A stretch of DNA of 64,000 nucleotides from Pohlia nutans (lineage: Eukaryota; Streptophyta; Bryopsida; Bryales; Mniaceae), in the NCBI GenBank assembly GCA_022496805.1, contig CM040091.1:22062336-22126335 (forward strand), read 5' to 3'. Below the pieces are notes generated by a model. That model was not told the origin of the DNA, made no database searches, and saw only the letters and a program-made list of their open reading frames with translations. Of the stretch, positions 48,801-61,952 are shown piece by piece (position 1 is the stretch's first letter; each line of letters opens with the position of its first letter). The translations under genes were made by a program, and so were the position numbers.

Positions 48801-51316
48801 CTACAATGAAATGACAGTTCAGTATGTAGTATATATGGTTCTTATAGTATTTGGGCTGATTTATTATGATATAGGAATTGCTGGTAACAAACAATGAGGT
48901 AGATTTGTGACCCTGGCATGCAATGAGAAGTATGTGCCAGAATTGTAGAAGTGTCTTTATAAGTGCTCCTCTCTACGCCAGAGCAAATCGTAATGCACAA
49001 TTGTTATTGTTTCAACTAATGTCCCCGAATGGCCTATAATATTCCGTAGTATCGTCTTTGTTGTTATGGAAGTTTTACAGTCCCGAATTAATGAAGATGA
49101 TGAGCTCAGATTGGGTAGGCATATGGATTCTGTAATGATTTTGTGATGCATACAGTATTTTTGGTTCAAAACTGACATATTTTTTGTTTTGGAAGGACTT
49201 CCGAGAAGTGAGCGTTCTAACCGTCTTCCACGAGCAGCACCTCAAAATGCATTGGGAGTACAGTCAACTATGGCAAGGGGCTCAGGATCACAGTTAGGAG
49301 GAATACCAAGCACGAGCGCGCGTCCACAGACGGTGCAACGCGAGTGTCATACAACCCAGGAAGTTGAGGTGGAACTAAAATTCTGCTAAGTTTTCATGTT
49401 TCCAAATATTGTAGCAAATCATCAGAGTCTTGAATATTACGCTTGCATGTGTATACTACAAATGCATTGTAATATTTTACAATGAAAGGATGGAAATCAT
49501 ATCATGGTAGTAGTGCACAAGGTTGTACATTCTACAGAGCAGTGTTAGAATATGTTTTGTACGTCAATACCGTTCACTATATGTTGGTATATGAGTTACC
49601 AAACTGTCAGAGAAAAGGAGTTATGTACTAGGACATCCAATTTGTTTTCTCCATGTAAAGAATTAGGCTTACAATGTCATTGTTGATCATGTAGAGGAAT
49701 ATGGAGGGCTTTACGCCAAAGCATTGCAAAGAATGAAGTGGATTCAAAACTGATGTATAATACTTTCTTTTGTAAATTACGATTGCAGGACGGTGGGACA
49801 CCAACAGAAGCTAATATTCAAGGCAGACTGCGGAAACCCCAAAGTGCACACCAGACACAACGCGACACATACTCCTTCTACAACGAGGAGAGTGGTGACG
49901 ACAGTGGTGACGACAGTGAGCCAGAGTATGAACAAGAAGGAGAGGAAGGCGATGAAGAAGAGGACAAAGCACAAGAAGATACTAATGACGCGGTGCTTGA
50001 GACTGTAGAGTTCGAAAATGAATCACAAAAGCGCAAAGAAAGAAGACACGCAAAGGTGGCTCGAGAAAGAGAAGGGGATAGGCGTCGCCGGGAAGGTCTC
50101 CCATCAAACTACTTACTGGTAGACGAGTACACGAACAAGCCTTATGGATTTGGGGTGAATGACTGGAGAAAAGAGGTAATGCTACTATCCAAAAAACTTG
50201 ACCCCGCCATAGGACGAATTAATAATCAACCTCATGATGCTGTACAAGAAATCGCAGACTGGATACAACAGACGTGGGAATACAGTAGTCCTTTGCGGTT
50301 TGAGGTTGTGAAAGACGTGATAGCACGGGGAGTGAGTTTAAGGCGGTCGGCTTTGTGGAAAAGAATCCGAAATGGTGATCCGAAACCTGAAGACGTGTCC
50401 GATCGCACCTGGCGATCACTGAAAAAAGAATTGGACAATCCAGCCACCAGAAAAAAGGCGGATGACTGCAGTAAGGCGAACGCAAGCCGGGTGAACTTCG
50501 GAAGAACAGGACCATCTGGAGAGGTAGGGGTACGTAACAGACTAAAGAAGCAATTCAGGAGATCCCCTGATCCAGACGAGATGCAATTCGAGATGGCACG
50601 GGACAAAGGATACGGCGGCCGTTCAAAGAGGGCGAAAACTCAAAGCAATATCATGCATGGCAGTGGAAATGTGTCACCGGTGTCATTTGAGGTGGCACGT
50701 ATAACAGATGCCATGGGAAATACTTATGATGACAAATCAGGTGGGCATTACAACCAGCGTGAGACCAGTCCTATCGGCGTTCAAATCCAAGAGAACACGC
50801 ATAGTGACACAGGGCCGAGTACTGGGAATACTGCAGTGCGCACAGTTCAATCCGTAACTGGGGAGGACTTACCTTCTAACGTGTCGGTGTTAGATTTGCT
50901 TGATAGAATTGCTGCACTTGAAGCGCGTCTGGCATCGGCAGCAGTTCAGGTTCCAATTGTCAACGCGGAAGATCTGCATGCAACAGTTGCAAGGAATCGA
51001 AGTGTACCCGTACAAATGGAAGGAAATAGTCACAACAAAGAGGTGAGGGAACAGTGTTTTTCATTGAGGGGTCTCTGCATATGTCTAATATTACAGAAGA
51101 AACTGGATTTTGTATGTACTATACTACTATACTGTGTTTAAAGAGGAAAAAAAAGTGTGAGTAGCAGGAGTGAGTGTTCATTGTAGTGGCAGCCAAGGTA
51201 TTTGGATTGTACACTCTCTACATGAACCTGCAGATCATATTCAATTCTCTATACAATTGCACAGGGCGAGGGAGCGGAAGGGCCAGGAGCGCAGGAGGAC
51301 ACAACAACTACGAAAG
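45831..51316 (+). pseudogene. CACTA TNPA-like gene (Transposase_24 / Ptta type), one internal stop
   Basis: Plausible exons are 45,831-46,221 (Ser/Glu-rich acidic), 47,544-about 48,062, about 49,195-49,365, 49,789-51,042 and about 51,264-51,316, each with GT-AG borders. Exon 2 has a TAG at 47,898-47,900 with open sequence on both sides. The main exon (about 418 codons) has an acidic stretch, a basic segment, then NDWRKEVMLLSKKLD... and LRRSALWKRIRNGDP...TWRSLKKELDNP, typical of the plant transposase Ptta/En/Spm domain. It ends in a short coiled coil (VLDLLDRIAALEARLASAA). TNPA-type proteins bind subterminal repeats and help tnp2 excise the element. The exon 1 start and the true 5' end are uncertain. 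Confidence 0.75.
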
Positions 51317-53880
51317 TGTGTTTGGCCTGTTTATTTGAATATGTCTCCGCAATTTTTATTCGCATACCAAATTTTTCAATCACTATTATTGAGTAAAGAA
51401 CAAGTTAAAATATGCATGATGAAGTTGTTAATTTCATAAAGGATAAGCGTTTCCGAGTTTCTGAAGTAATGAGGCTCATGTTTTTCCTACACATGGATTT
51501 GATGCATTGAAAATTATAGTAATCGCCAATGTCGGTGATGTTATTAGAAAACAATTAACCAAATGAATGTAGATTTTGACGTGAAAGTAGACTGTATATA
51601 TGTAAACTGGAAAAATTTGGTGGAGTAATAATCAAAAGGAATTGAATGGGAAGATTAAGAGAATCACATAAGAGAGGAAATTTTAGTTATATGTCCGAAA
51701 TGAGGAATCAAATATCGGAAACAAATATGAAGTCAAAGGGGTTGTTGCTTTTCCTCTTACCAATTATTCCACTTGAAGTACTGCTCATGACTGAAGTAGG
51801 TGAAAGCGGATTAAGGAATCTTTACGTGAATGAAGTGTACAGACGGGTTATTTATGGAAAATAAAATTACAATATTTTTCCAGGTCGAAGTAGGTCTCAA
51901 CTATGAGGTTCAGTTATTCGCCACACTAGTGTAGTATAGGAAGTTGTAGATGCAGATTTTCATAATGTCATTTGTGGGCAACCTAAGTAAGAAATAAAGT
52001 CTTAGAAAGAATGTAAATAATTTTCGTATGTGTATTTGTTCGCAATACGTTTTCCATGAAGCCCTTAATGGACTAATAGAACTTCGTACTCGTACCATCA
52101 TTTCCACCATACTACAACATAACGTAAGATGAAAATCTCCCTTTTTTTTCATTGTTTATATTGGAAGGTGTTGATTGAGAATAACAAATTAATAATGTCT
52201 TTTAAAACTCTAAGGCTTGGTACCCCTCCTGTGCTGGGTTCCTTCACCCGTTGACGTCAGTTTATATGCATTAATGTGCAATGTATCTCCTTTCAGTTGA
52301 CGGAAAAAACATAGTCTTGCCCGTTGAGTGAAGGTGGTAAATAATACTGCCATGGAATACATAAAAGATTGCAGACACAATTCAGTACTTCAGTAAAGAA
52401 ATTTAAGTTCCGACAGCCAGAATGAGGGGGCTCACCTGCAAACGTAGTCTATACCTGTGCTCCAACTGTGTTGTTTTCCAACGATTGATTCAGATGTTGG
52501 TAGTTATGAGAACTGCTATGCAAGCATTTAGCGTACTGAGTTCCACCAATTTTTTAAGAAACAGAAGGAACCTTTAATGAACATGTAATTGGATAAAGAG
52601 GCGATTCTATAGAACGATAAGTCAGTGTAGATGCTGCCCAGAATGAATACAGCATTGTGTGCACTTACACTATGTGAACATGCATTGTACTCACAGGGCC
52701 ATGTCATGGAGTCTGGACGGGAGCCCAATCAGGTGTGTATGTGAAGAAGAGGATATGTAGAGATGGGTAAATAGAGAGGGATAAGCAGAACTTAGAATTG
52801 AAGCTGTCAGTCTATAACAGTTTATTGTGCTACAGACCAGTATGGTCAACTTCAAGGAAAGTAAATGTTGCAAAGTCAGAATTTAGTGGATGTCAACTGT
52901 TTTATTGGTTCGAAGTAAACAACCATAGAAATGAGTGTGTGGATGGACAAGTCAGAGTTCACTATCCCAACTTAATCGTTCACTTCGTCATGCTTGAATG
53001 TGAGGTTATGGGGATAAGTGTTGCCAAGGAGTATAGATTTGTGAAGCGTGCATGCAGGTTTTTTCGCAGTGTCAAAAAGTTGCAGAGCCGGGGACCAGCC
53101 GACCACTGAAAAAACCCGCGCGTGCAAAGAAGAAAGCGAAGCGAACCTTACTGAGATCGCTTGTCATTCTAGTTGTGAAATAGAATTCTGGTACACAGTA
53201 GCAACGTCCTATTATCTTCACTGCAGGACATCGGCAGGTGGAGGGATGTATGGGTGACTCTGAATGATCGGGAATTTTGGCATTTGTATAATGTGTAGCC
53301 TCTAGTTTAATTAGAGAACTGCATCCCTGTTTGTGCAAGTATTGTACACGTTTAAAACTCCAGTATATAGCGCTGAATGTGCAATTTTATGTGTACAATG
53401 AGAGGCAAGGTATGCTAATAAGTAAGACACAGAACTGTGGCACTGTAGTATTGATAAACGGAAGATACCAAAAGGCATTTACATATTTTGAAATGGTTTA
53501 TAAATCATTGATATTCCCGAGTGTATGAATTTGGATGGTTCTACAATAACCACGTCAACAGGACAAGGATAATAATAGTCGGTCAATAAATCAATGAGCA
53601 CTTCTGAAGTCACCACTCGTCAGCAGAAGATTGGGTCAACACGATGATACCACGCAAATCTCGCAGGGTATACAAGTATCTCCCCGTAAACATAGCAGTT
53701 ACACATTTAATGCCGTCGACGGGGTAAACCGGCATTTACACAGACCCTGGAAACTTCCATGCAACTTCGTAGACGGTTTCACCCGTCAAGATGAATTACT
53801 GTACACGTAGGATGCTCACTTGGCTAGGAAATCCACCGTGGCGAAGACATTCACCGGGCATGAATCCGACGTGTATCTTT
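51317..53880. other. Right-hand non-coding part of the CACTA element
   Basis: Only short frames (for example 51,646-51,864 and 52,798-53,109) lacking motifs are seen. It probably holds 3' UTR of the TNPA-like gene and subterminal DNA. A short GACGGGGTAAACC...GGTTTCACCCGTC inverted repeat lies near 53,717-53,790. Confidence 0.5.
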
Positions 53881-54013
53881 GTCCAAATTGACAGTTGAAA
53901 TGACTAACTTTTGTCAACAGCGTGTCCGAATTAGGGTCTCCTAATTGACACAACAGTTAACAAAATTTTGTCATGATGCCGTCAATTCGGACACATATTT
54001 TCTTGTAGTGTAA

Positions 54014-54619
54014 TGGTGAGTTCTTGTCAGAATTCTCCGTGATTAAGGATATCACTTAGGTTTTACGTTTCCACTGTCGGTGTTGTTGCTTCTTGATGCT
54101 CTCGGAATTGATTGCATTCAATGGTTCATTTTTCATTGTTATGTCTCTCTCGGTTCTGTGTGTCTTGTTCTCTGCAAGATTTTGTGAGCAACATTCTACA
54201 AAATCTGAAAATATAGGGCTTCCTCACAGAATTTCCGATAGAGATAAATTTTTGAGCAAAGTTAGAGATTGAATTGGACGCCTCCTAGTGGATTGTCTTT
54301 GTCTTGGTGCAAACAATGAGTCATCAACAAAATTAGTTTACCTTGAAAATCAGCTAAAGTAGTTGAATCTCGAATTTGATTGTGCAAATGTAAAGAGAAG
54401 GCAGGTATTGTGGTTCACAGCAGTCCTTAGTCTCCGTCTTGGTACAAAGAGTCAGCAGAATTGGTTTAACTTCAGGTGCATGAGTACCCCGCGGAGCTCC
54501 GGAGGGGTGACCAGCGCCTAGACCCAACAGTGGCGTTCAGGTGTGTAACTGTGTATTACAGCTGGAAGTTCCAAGTGTGAGCTGTAATTAAATGTGAAAC
54601 TCAATGGAATTCAAGGTGA
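54014..54619. other. Right flank of the CACTA element
   Basis: No gene is seen. Two blocks match the left flank (see 32,346-33,546) in the same orientation but reversed order. Confidence 0.5.
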
Positions 54620-54639
54620 GAGACCTTCTGATGGCTTTG

Positions 54640-55325
54640 GAGTAAAATATAATTTGTATTTTGAGATCCAAAATGATTTTTTTAGCAAAATAGAATATAA
54701 AATAATCCTCTTCCACACTTATCTACATAAGAAGAATTTTGAGGGTTGGAAAGGACTGCAACTTGGTGCATAACTCGCATGCAAAAAATATATTAAAATA
54801 TTAATTAAATACTTGGGCCTCGGCCACATCAGAGTTGAAATTTTTTTTCTATATATTTATTATTATTATTCTTGCATGCACGTTTTGCACCAACTCGCGG
54901 CCTTTATTTTCAGCCCTCAAAGTCCTTCTAATGACCCATCTATTGGAGTTGTTTATTTCTTAAAATAGTTAATATTAAGTGCGATATTCACATCAAAATA
55001 TTTGCATATCTTGTAATCAACTAAACTTGGACCATGCATAATTCCATGAGGTTTTGTCCTATCATGTTATTTATTTTTTTCAAAGTGTGTTAACTGGTTC
55101 ATCCCATCATCCAAATTGAGGAAACCAAAATTTGGTCTGAAGAACAGTTTTTCATGACCTCATTTGTAGCAATGAAAAAAATTCTAATTTGATCGATTAA
55201 GGTAATAAATTACATATATTGCTTAATTTTGGTGCACACTATATGTACAAAAGACATTTCTCAAAGATTGAAAGGAAAGTTGTGAAAATGATCCCAAAAT
55301 GAGAAGAATGCATTTGCTACAAGGG
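54640..55325. repeat. Dispersed repeat, second copy (relative at 31,241-32,345)
   Basis: It is colinear with the left-flank repeat but lacks the TTAA-MITE, so it gives a near-unoccupied site at about 55,089. A separate hairpin lies inside it at 54,729-54,925. Confidence 0.8.
54729..54925. repeat. Small inverted-repeat (hairpin) element
   Basis: Arms of roughly 50 bp at each end share TTTGAGGG and TTGGTGCA...GCATGCAA blocks in inverse orientation around an AT-rich loop. The 31 kb copy of the host repeat lacks most of this segment, which supports a later insertion. Confidence 0.6.
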
Positions 55326-55558
55326 TTTAATGTGGATACAAGGGTTTAATGTGGAGGAAGATGAAATTTATGCACATTTGTGTACAAAGCAAAAGTTTGA
55401 AACATGTTCTTGCCACCTTTCATTTTTGTAATTGAGAGTACCTCCTCTTTGTTGAATGTGATGAAATGGGAGTGTTGGTCACATGCCATAGCTTGTCTTC
55501 ATTCCCGGAAAAGGTTGGAACCTAGTGAAGTAAAGATGCCAAACACAAGCTAATTTAA

Positions 55559-56196
55559 CCCCTAAAGGTTGGGCCTATGACCATGGAATCATGTTTTATC
55601 TGTCACGTTCAATTTTGCTACTAAAAACAATACAAGAATTCAAATTTATATTTTTAGTAGATGAAGTCACATGTCTACTACAAATAGTGATTTTTTCATA
55701 AAATTTGGTGAAAATTTGAAATTACTATTTTGGTGAAAATTTGAAAAGTTTAGTTGATGAAAATCATCCGTGTATCTAAATTTAGAAATTTTTGCTACAC
55801 CTTGGTGATACCTACCAAACTTGTAATTACAATAAAACACTCAATTTTCAAATTTTTCAAAAAATTTAAAGTGGAGTAGAAATTAGACTTGGCAAGCTTC
55901 ATTTTGTTAGTTGAGCTCAAATGCAATAGAACTCATTTTCATGGCCTAAATTTAATTTTAGTAGAACAAGCAAAAAAATTCAAAATACACTATACGGTGA
56001 ACCGTTTTTACGAGTCTTTTGAAGTTGGGACCTCATGTAAAATCTAAAAATAGCTTGAATGATTTGAATTTAACTTGAAGGGGTGGCATCACCAAGCAAA
56101 ACCCTTCACATAAAGAATTGGATGGAAATCGTCCACGGAGCAGTGGAAGTTGAATTCAGTCATCGACCAGAAACTGGTCTTGTCAGCAGTTAGGGG
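55559..56196. mobile_element. TTAA-flanked MITE, piggyBac-like termini
   Basis: TTAA at 55,555-55,558 and 56,197-56,200 bounds 638 bp. The ends are CCCCTAAAGGTTGGGC and CCCCTAACTGCTGACA (inward from the right). There is no coding capacity. Confidence 0.65.
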
Positions 56197-56628
56197 TTAA
56201 CTTAGTTTTGTGAATGTTGATTACCATTCCCGACTGTCAGGGTTGGCAGCTCATGCCTAATATTAAGTTTTTTTAATTAAAAAAAGAAGTTGAATAGAAG
56301 CATGTATGAGAAAAAAGAAATTATAACTAAATTGTTGACAATTCTAATACAAAATTAAAACATATCAATGAGAACAATGAAAATGATGAAGTAAACAATT
56401 TTAAATTCTACAAACGTTTTCCTTTCAAAATATTGTGAAAAATGAGTTAAAAAATAAATTACACATTAGTTTTCAATGAGTGATAACTACCCGCAAGCAG
56501 AATTCATCATAATTTTCATATGACTAATTTGAATGGAATGAATCAAATTTTCTATGTATATATAAAAATAATCTTTGAAAAGTATTTTTTAAAATATAGA
56601 TATTTTAATTATTTTTTTAACAAAATGC

Positions 56629-56904
56629 CCTGGGGAAGTCACTGTCAACAATTTAGATAAACATGAGAGAACAAATATAGGGTGTCTTTTATTCATTTGA
56701 GATAAAAAATTATAATTTAAAAAAAATATTATACGGTGTTTCAAAACCAGTTTGAAAATATTTTATGAATGTTCCTAGAATATATCAAGAATATACCCTA
56801 ATATACTATAAATAGTAGAATATTTCAATTATTTCATAGTCCCCCATTAAATACCTTGTGTACGCTCATGTAGTCCAAAATTTACACTAAGTGACTTCCC
56901 TGAG
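56629..56904. mobile_element. hAT-like MITE, 276 bp
   Basis: Inverted ends CCTGGGGAAGTCAC and CTCAGGGAAGTCAC are flanked by a perfect 8 bp duplication, CAAAATGC (56,621-56,628 and 56,905-56,912). The ends and an internal AGACACCCTAT-type block (in inverse orientation) link it to the LINE-split element at 17,214-24,950. Confidence 0.8.
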
Positions 56905-56912
56905 CAAAATGC

Positions 56913-58399
56913 AGTTGATTCTTTTTTACTTAGGAGAGAATAACATTTTCTACCAAACACCCATTGATAATAGAAAAGTATTCTTATGAAGCTTGAATGT
57001 GCATTCTCCTACTTTCAAAGCGAGTTTCAAAAATTAAGAAATTAATTAAGACGTCCACAACTTGCCCAAATTTTCAAAAAAAACTCTATAAGACTTTTAC
57101 TAAGGAAACAATCCTATTGGATAAGTCAAAAACTACTAGCTATCTAGAAGGATGATTCTTACACTGGGACAAGAATGTTACCATAGTTAATAGCTAGGAT
57201 TGGTTTTTGTTTCAAAAAATTATTTTGATATTAACTAAGAGGATGGCTTTCAATTTTTATTCCTTTCATCAGGTTCTTTTGTTTTTTAGTAGAGATGTGG
57301 GATTTCTTTTATTAACTGAGGGATTTGGGGATTGCTTGAACGCAAGGAAAATGAAGTCTTAGTTTTTGTAATGCAGCTCGGTTCTATTTGCGAGAACCTG
57401 GTATTTTTATTGGTATAGGAAGGGGTTGGGGATTGCCATGGATGGAAATTTATTTTTACTTTAGTTGGGTGGCATGTCAGATTTGTTCACAAGGGAATGT
57501 TGGTTGAGTACACTAAATTAGTATGGGTTACTTAGCCACAAATATACTATGGGTTGCATAATTTTCAAATCATAAAGATTTCTTAGATGCCTAGTAGAAT
57601 TTTTTGTAATTAGTACTACCAACATGGAACATTTTTAACTGTAAAAAATCTTGTTCTTGCAATATATAATCCAATGTGTCATAGAGATACCATTTGTGCA
57701 ACTTGATACTAATTTGATTCCTTTTTTTATTCCAATTTTATTATCTCATCTTGAATAACCAATACCAGGCAATTAAGATACTGACAATTTTCTTCTACCT
57801 CCCTCTATGTTGGCTTTAACTAAAGGCTTTCTTTATTTTAACAAATTTTAAGGTGCTATTGATTAATAACTAAGTAGTAGAATGTATGAGCTTTTTGTTG
57901 CACATTATGGTTCTCAATTTGATGAACTTTTGAACTTGTAGCAATGTCTTAATTGCAAAATTTTGGGTGTGTCTATATATTATTTTTTGCGTATTGTACA
58001 ATTTTATTTCAAGTGGTAATTATATTAGAGGAAAATCTAAAAGAAATCTTGTGTAAGAAACAAATAAGGAATTTTATACCTCCTTTTTCTCTCTTCTTTG
58101 TTTCCTTTTTTGAATTCTTTGATGTCTTCTTCTTTAAATCCTTTTCTTGTCAACATCTTTGAATTTTCTTTGTTTCTAAACTTTCACATTTTCCTTTAGT
58201 GACAAAACACTATTGAATAACAAAGTACTAGGTATTATATAGGCTCTAGAAGGACGGTTCTCACACTAGTACAATAATGTTATGTAGCAATTAGAATTTT
58301 GGTATAGTTTACATCCTTTGATGTACCAATATTGTAGCAGAGTATCCAATTCTTTTAAAGTGTAGGATAGCATCACGAGTTCTCGATCGTAGCCATTGG
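56913..58399. other. AT-rich spacer
   Basis: No gene recognised. The 69-residue frame at 57,953-58,162 is Phe-rich low complexity. Confidence 0.5.
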
Positions 58400-59100
58400 C
58401 AATTACAAGTGAACCAAGGGAGCATGGAAGGAAACTAGAAGATATTGTGTTGCAATATGAACAAGAAACTGTAGATACAAATGGCGGAGCCCATGAGCCG
58501 ATTTTGAAAGAATCAGAAGATGTACTACTAACCCTGGTAGTAGGCTAAATTAATGATTTAGAGGATATTACATTACCAACGCCTTAAGAACCAACATCAG
58601 TGGTTATAGTGATTGTTTCACCTCATATCTTGAACTCAAATGCTTTGTTTAGATCAGAACCTACAAAGGATAAGAGACTCAAATACTATCATTTGACTAG
58701 GCCTTTGCAAAACAACTCACAAATGAAGGAGTTGATGGATACTTCTATAATATTGAGGATGTAAAGAATCATTGTATTGGACAGTTGGGCTAATACAAAT
58801 ATGAACAAGTCACCTTTATTTTGGAAGGAGAACCATCTGTAGATCGGGTGTTGTTACCAATTACCAAGATGATGAGGACATTGGAAGACATTGACGTTGG
58901 AACTCTTTCAAACATTTGAGCGCAATTTGAGGAGCGACACCTAGAGAGTGAGGACCACAAGGAAATAGAAGGACAATTGTGCAAAGTGATTCCTGAGATT
59001 CCTCAAGAAATCCAACAAGAGGACGTCACTTAGATCCATATACATTTCTACATGGAGCATTGTATTATATTGTTTCATACTTTTGTAAATAAATGAATTT
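58400..59100 (+). other. Possible decayed coding relic
   Basis: Base composition rises above the surrounding AT-rich DNA, and codon-like stretches occur in different frames with many stops, ending near an AATAAATGAATT tract (59,089). I could not identify a family; a degraded retroelement or gene fragment is possible. Confidence 0.25.
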
Positions 59101-59326
59101 GATTGTTGCAAGGTACAACATGTATGATTTTGTTGGCTTACATTGAACTACCTTTATGATGTGAATGTAAATTGCGTATTTGTCGAGATATTTGTTTACA
59201 AAAAATTAGTTCTGTAAATTTTCGGGGGGCTGATTTTTTACAAATGACACTTTTAAGTATACATAATTCAATCAAAGAGTGCACTTGCTTGAGTGCATGA
59301 ATTGTTAATACAATGTTGTGGATAGA

Positions 59327-60114
59327 ACATGAAAATGTTAGGCTCCAAAAAACCACTTTATTGACTTTTGTAAATCAATAAGAATCTCAAGTCTCCATTT
59401 GATATAAAACTTTGAGATTTTGCAATCTAACTTGCGAGTCAAATATATAGTTCCCTCTTTCATATCAAGTACAATGTTGTTCCATGTATGTAGTGGTCAT
59501 TGTGGATTGAGATGCTAGAGTGGGAGACCTCCGAATTGGGGATCAATCCCTCATCTTCCTATGAGATGTTAAGCATTTGATGCACGTGCGTCCAATTCTT
59601 GAACAATCAACATACACTACTTTTGCTCTTCGTTGCATATGGTTAAATTTTTCATCCATCCAAATTTCTCTTGGTTATTGTGTTAATTGCTTACCATTTG
59701 TATAGTATGGATCTTCAAAATAAGATATTGTGATTATTTTTTAAATTGAATATTTTTGTTTATGTCAAATTTCATCATTTGTTCAAAAGGTGAGACCCTA
59801 AAAATGAAAATTAGTAGAATCAAATAATACTCATCTACATATATCATCTTGTACTACATGTTATTCCTAATTCATTACATTTTTAAAATTATTTTTTCAA
59901 GGTTTTCTTTTAAAATTCAATTCAAACCCCAAATTAACAATTTTGATTTAAAAATATATAAAAGATAAAATGGTAAATCCAACCGAGTATAGAAGTGATT
60001 TACACACTAACATCTGCAACTTTGTTTTGTATATAAATTCCATTTTTGTTATTCATCAAACATTTTATAACACATCTTTGAAATCTGTTTATGATTTGGA
60101 CCTCAAGAGGTTAA
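59327..60114. repeat. Dispersed repeat, copy 2, with degenerate TTAA-MITE
   Basis: It matches 25,693-28,320 without the 1.9 kb nested element. The MITE part is bounded by TTAA at 59,569-59,572 and 60,111-60,114 with decayed ends (GCATTTGATG; right end inward CCTCTTGAGG). The preceding ~240 bp is shared with copy 1, so the whole block was duplicated after the MITE inserted, or the flank is part of the repeat. Confidence 0.7.
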
Positions 60115-60219
60115 AGGCACACAAGGGTGACCTGGAAACAACATTATACCCATAATGATGAGGAGAGGGAGTGTACAACACCGTTGGACAAGTTGGTGTA
60201 GAGATAAATTCTGACCACA

Positions 60220-61310
60220 TTTGTAATCATGGCTTGATATATAAGAAGAGATCCGAGCATTAATATCGCATGATTGATATTAGTGATTAGACACTTGAGA
60301 AACAATCTTATCAAGTGAGATTAATAAATGGGCTCAATTGTGCTAATGTAAAGTAGGTGTTGGGTGAGCTTCTTTTCACATCTTTTGGATTTCGTCGCTA
60401 CAATCACTACTAATAAAAACTGCAACCGAATTGGTTGATGTTTGTTTGACCACTATTTGATGCAGTCGTTACCTCCTAAACGTCCTCACCTATGTTCAAT
60501 TTAAGCAGTTTTGCAAAGATGTATTATAAAATGCGTTTAATATGAATATTTAGAACTCGATGTATGAATAAAAGTTATACATTTTGAATTTTAGATTCTA
60601 TCTATACGGTTAGATCTATGATTGCTATCACTAATCTTTTTCTATAAATTTTGACACGTAAAATAAAAAATTATTTTTAATTCAATTACAAATAAGATAT
60701 TGACTGTATGTGGATGAAATTTGTTGTGATGGGTTATAATGTAGTACTCTAGGTGTAGTGATTTTTGGAGATTTTTTGGATGCTTGATTTTATGAGTTTA
60801 TTTTTTCAAGAACACTTTTAGACCAAAATCTTCAAAATTTTGGGTGAAACACTGCAACACAAAATGAGGCATAATTTTTTCACAAATTGTTTCCTTTCCG
60901 ATCGGATCACACATATATGAAGCTAACTTCCCATAAAAAATTCAGTAAAAAAATCACACCACAAAAAGTGCATGACGGATGAGAAACTACGGATGAAATC
61001 TGTACATCATGCAAAATATGCATGGTTGGGCAGTTAGGGGTTAAACGACTGCAAAATTCTTTTTTGATTTGCAAGCAGGATTTTGAGAATTTTGAGGTGT
61101 GTTATACACGATTATAGTCTTGGCTTGATGTATGAGAAGAAACTTGAACTTTAATCTTAGCGATTAGACACTTAAGAAACACTCATATTGGGTTTAATAA
61201 AAGGGTCAAAATGTGCCAACGTAAGGTAGGTGTTGGGTGAGTTTGTTTTAAAATGTGCCAACGTAAGGTAGGTGTTGGGTGAGTAATGTGCCAACGTAAG
61301 GTAGGTGCTC
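60220..61310. repeat. Direct repeats about 890 bp apart, ending in a short tandem array
   Basis: The segment at about 60,225-60,375 (GGCTTGAT, GATTAGACACTT, GTAGGTGTTGGGTGAG) recurs at about 61,110-61,245. The end of the second copy is repeated as AATGTGCCAACGTAAGGTAG near 61,209, 61,254 and 61,287. Confidence 0.65.
60479..61044. mobile_element. Degenerate TTAA-type MITE
   Basis: The right end, inward, is CCCCTAACTGCCCAACC next to TTAA at 61,041-61,044. The left end is a decayed TTACCTCCTAAACGTCC at about 60,479. Non-coding. Confidence 0.45.
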
Positions 61311-61949
61311 ACTACCACTCAAGTGCACACACACGGCTTGAATCAACAAGTTGGTTCATCATCAAGGTGTGACAATGTACTAGTCCTACAATTGGCCACA
61401 TCGGTCACTTTATATTGTGTGGACCATACTATTTATAAATATTTATACTAATTCTTGTAAACACAATATAGTGGTCTACTTGAATTTAATATCTACATTA
61501 TTTAATGTAGCTCAAAACTACCGTAGTAGGAAGGCATGGTCGGCAGAAAATAATTCCCCAGAAAAATGCCAAAAAAATAAATAAATTTGTCAAGTATTTT
61601 GTCGAAATCAACAAAAATGAAGTCAACAAAAATTGTAGACAAAAAACAAAGGAAAACGTGTAGCCGCTTGTAAAATTCAATGTTAGTTATTAATAGCCGA
61701 ATTTTTAATAATTATTTTTGAAAGTGCCGACCCCTACTTTTCAAACTTTAATTTATTATTCGACATGAAAGTGCCGACCCTGCCTTCATACTACGGTATT
61801 GTGGATTGTTCTGATTTCTTCTACACACCAATAGTCTTGGGTGCAATGGTTATGTGTCATGTGTTCAGGCATGAAAAATTGTTAGTTGATTGCAATGGTG
61901 TCATGTGTACAAGCATAAGGGGATGCACCTGCACTGAACAACCTGAAAC
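61311..61949. other. Spacer, no gene recognised
   Basis: A 126-residue plus-strand frame from 61,765 runs into the neighbouring MITE, so it is not credible as a gene. Confidence 0.5.
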
Positions 61950-61952
61950 TGA

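Larger units (their letters stand above)
33550..54010. mobile_element. CACTA (En/Spm) DNA transposon, 20.5 kb
   Basis: The left end is CACTACATGGAAAT and the right end, read inward, CACTACAAGAAAAT. Both are flanked by TAA (33,547-33,549 and 54,011-54,013), the 3 bp duplication expected for CACTA elements. Subterminal TTGACA/TTGTCAA motifs cluster at both ends (33,585, 33,664, 33,957, 33,969; 53,888, 53,911, 53,945). Inside are two divergent genes: a tnp2 transposase (minus, about 35.4-42.6 kb) and a TNPA-like gene (plus, about 45.8-51.3 kb). Both carry inactivating lesions, so this copy is probably not autonomous now. Confidence 0.9.
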
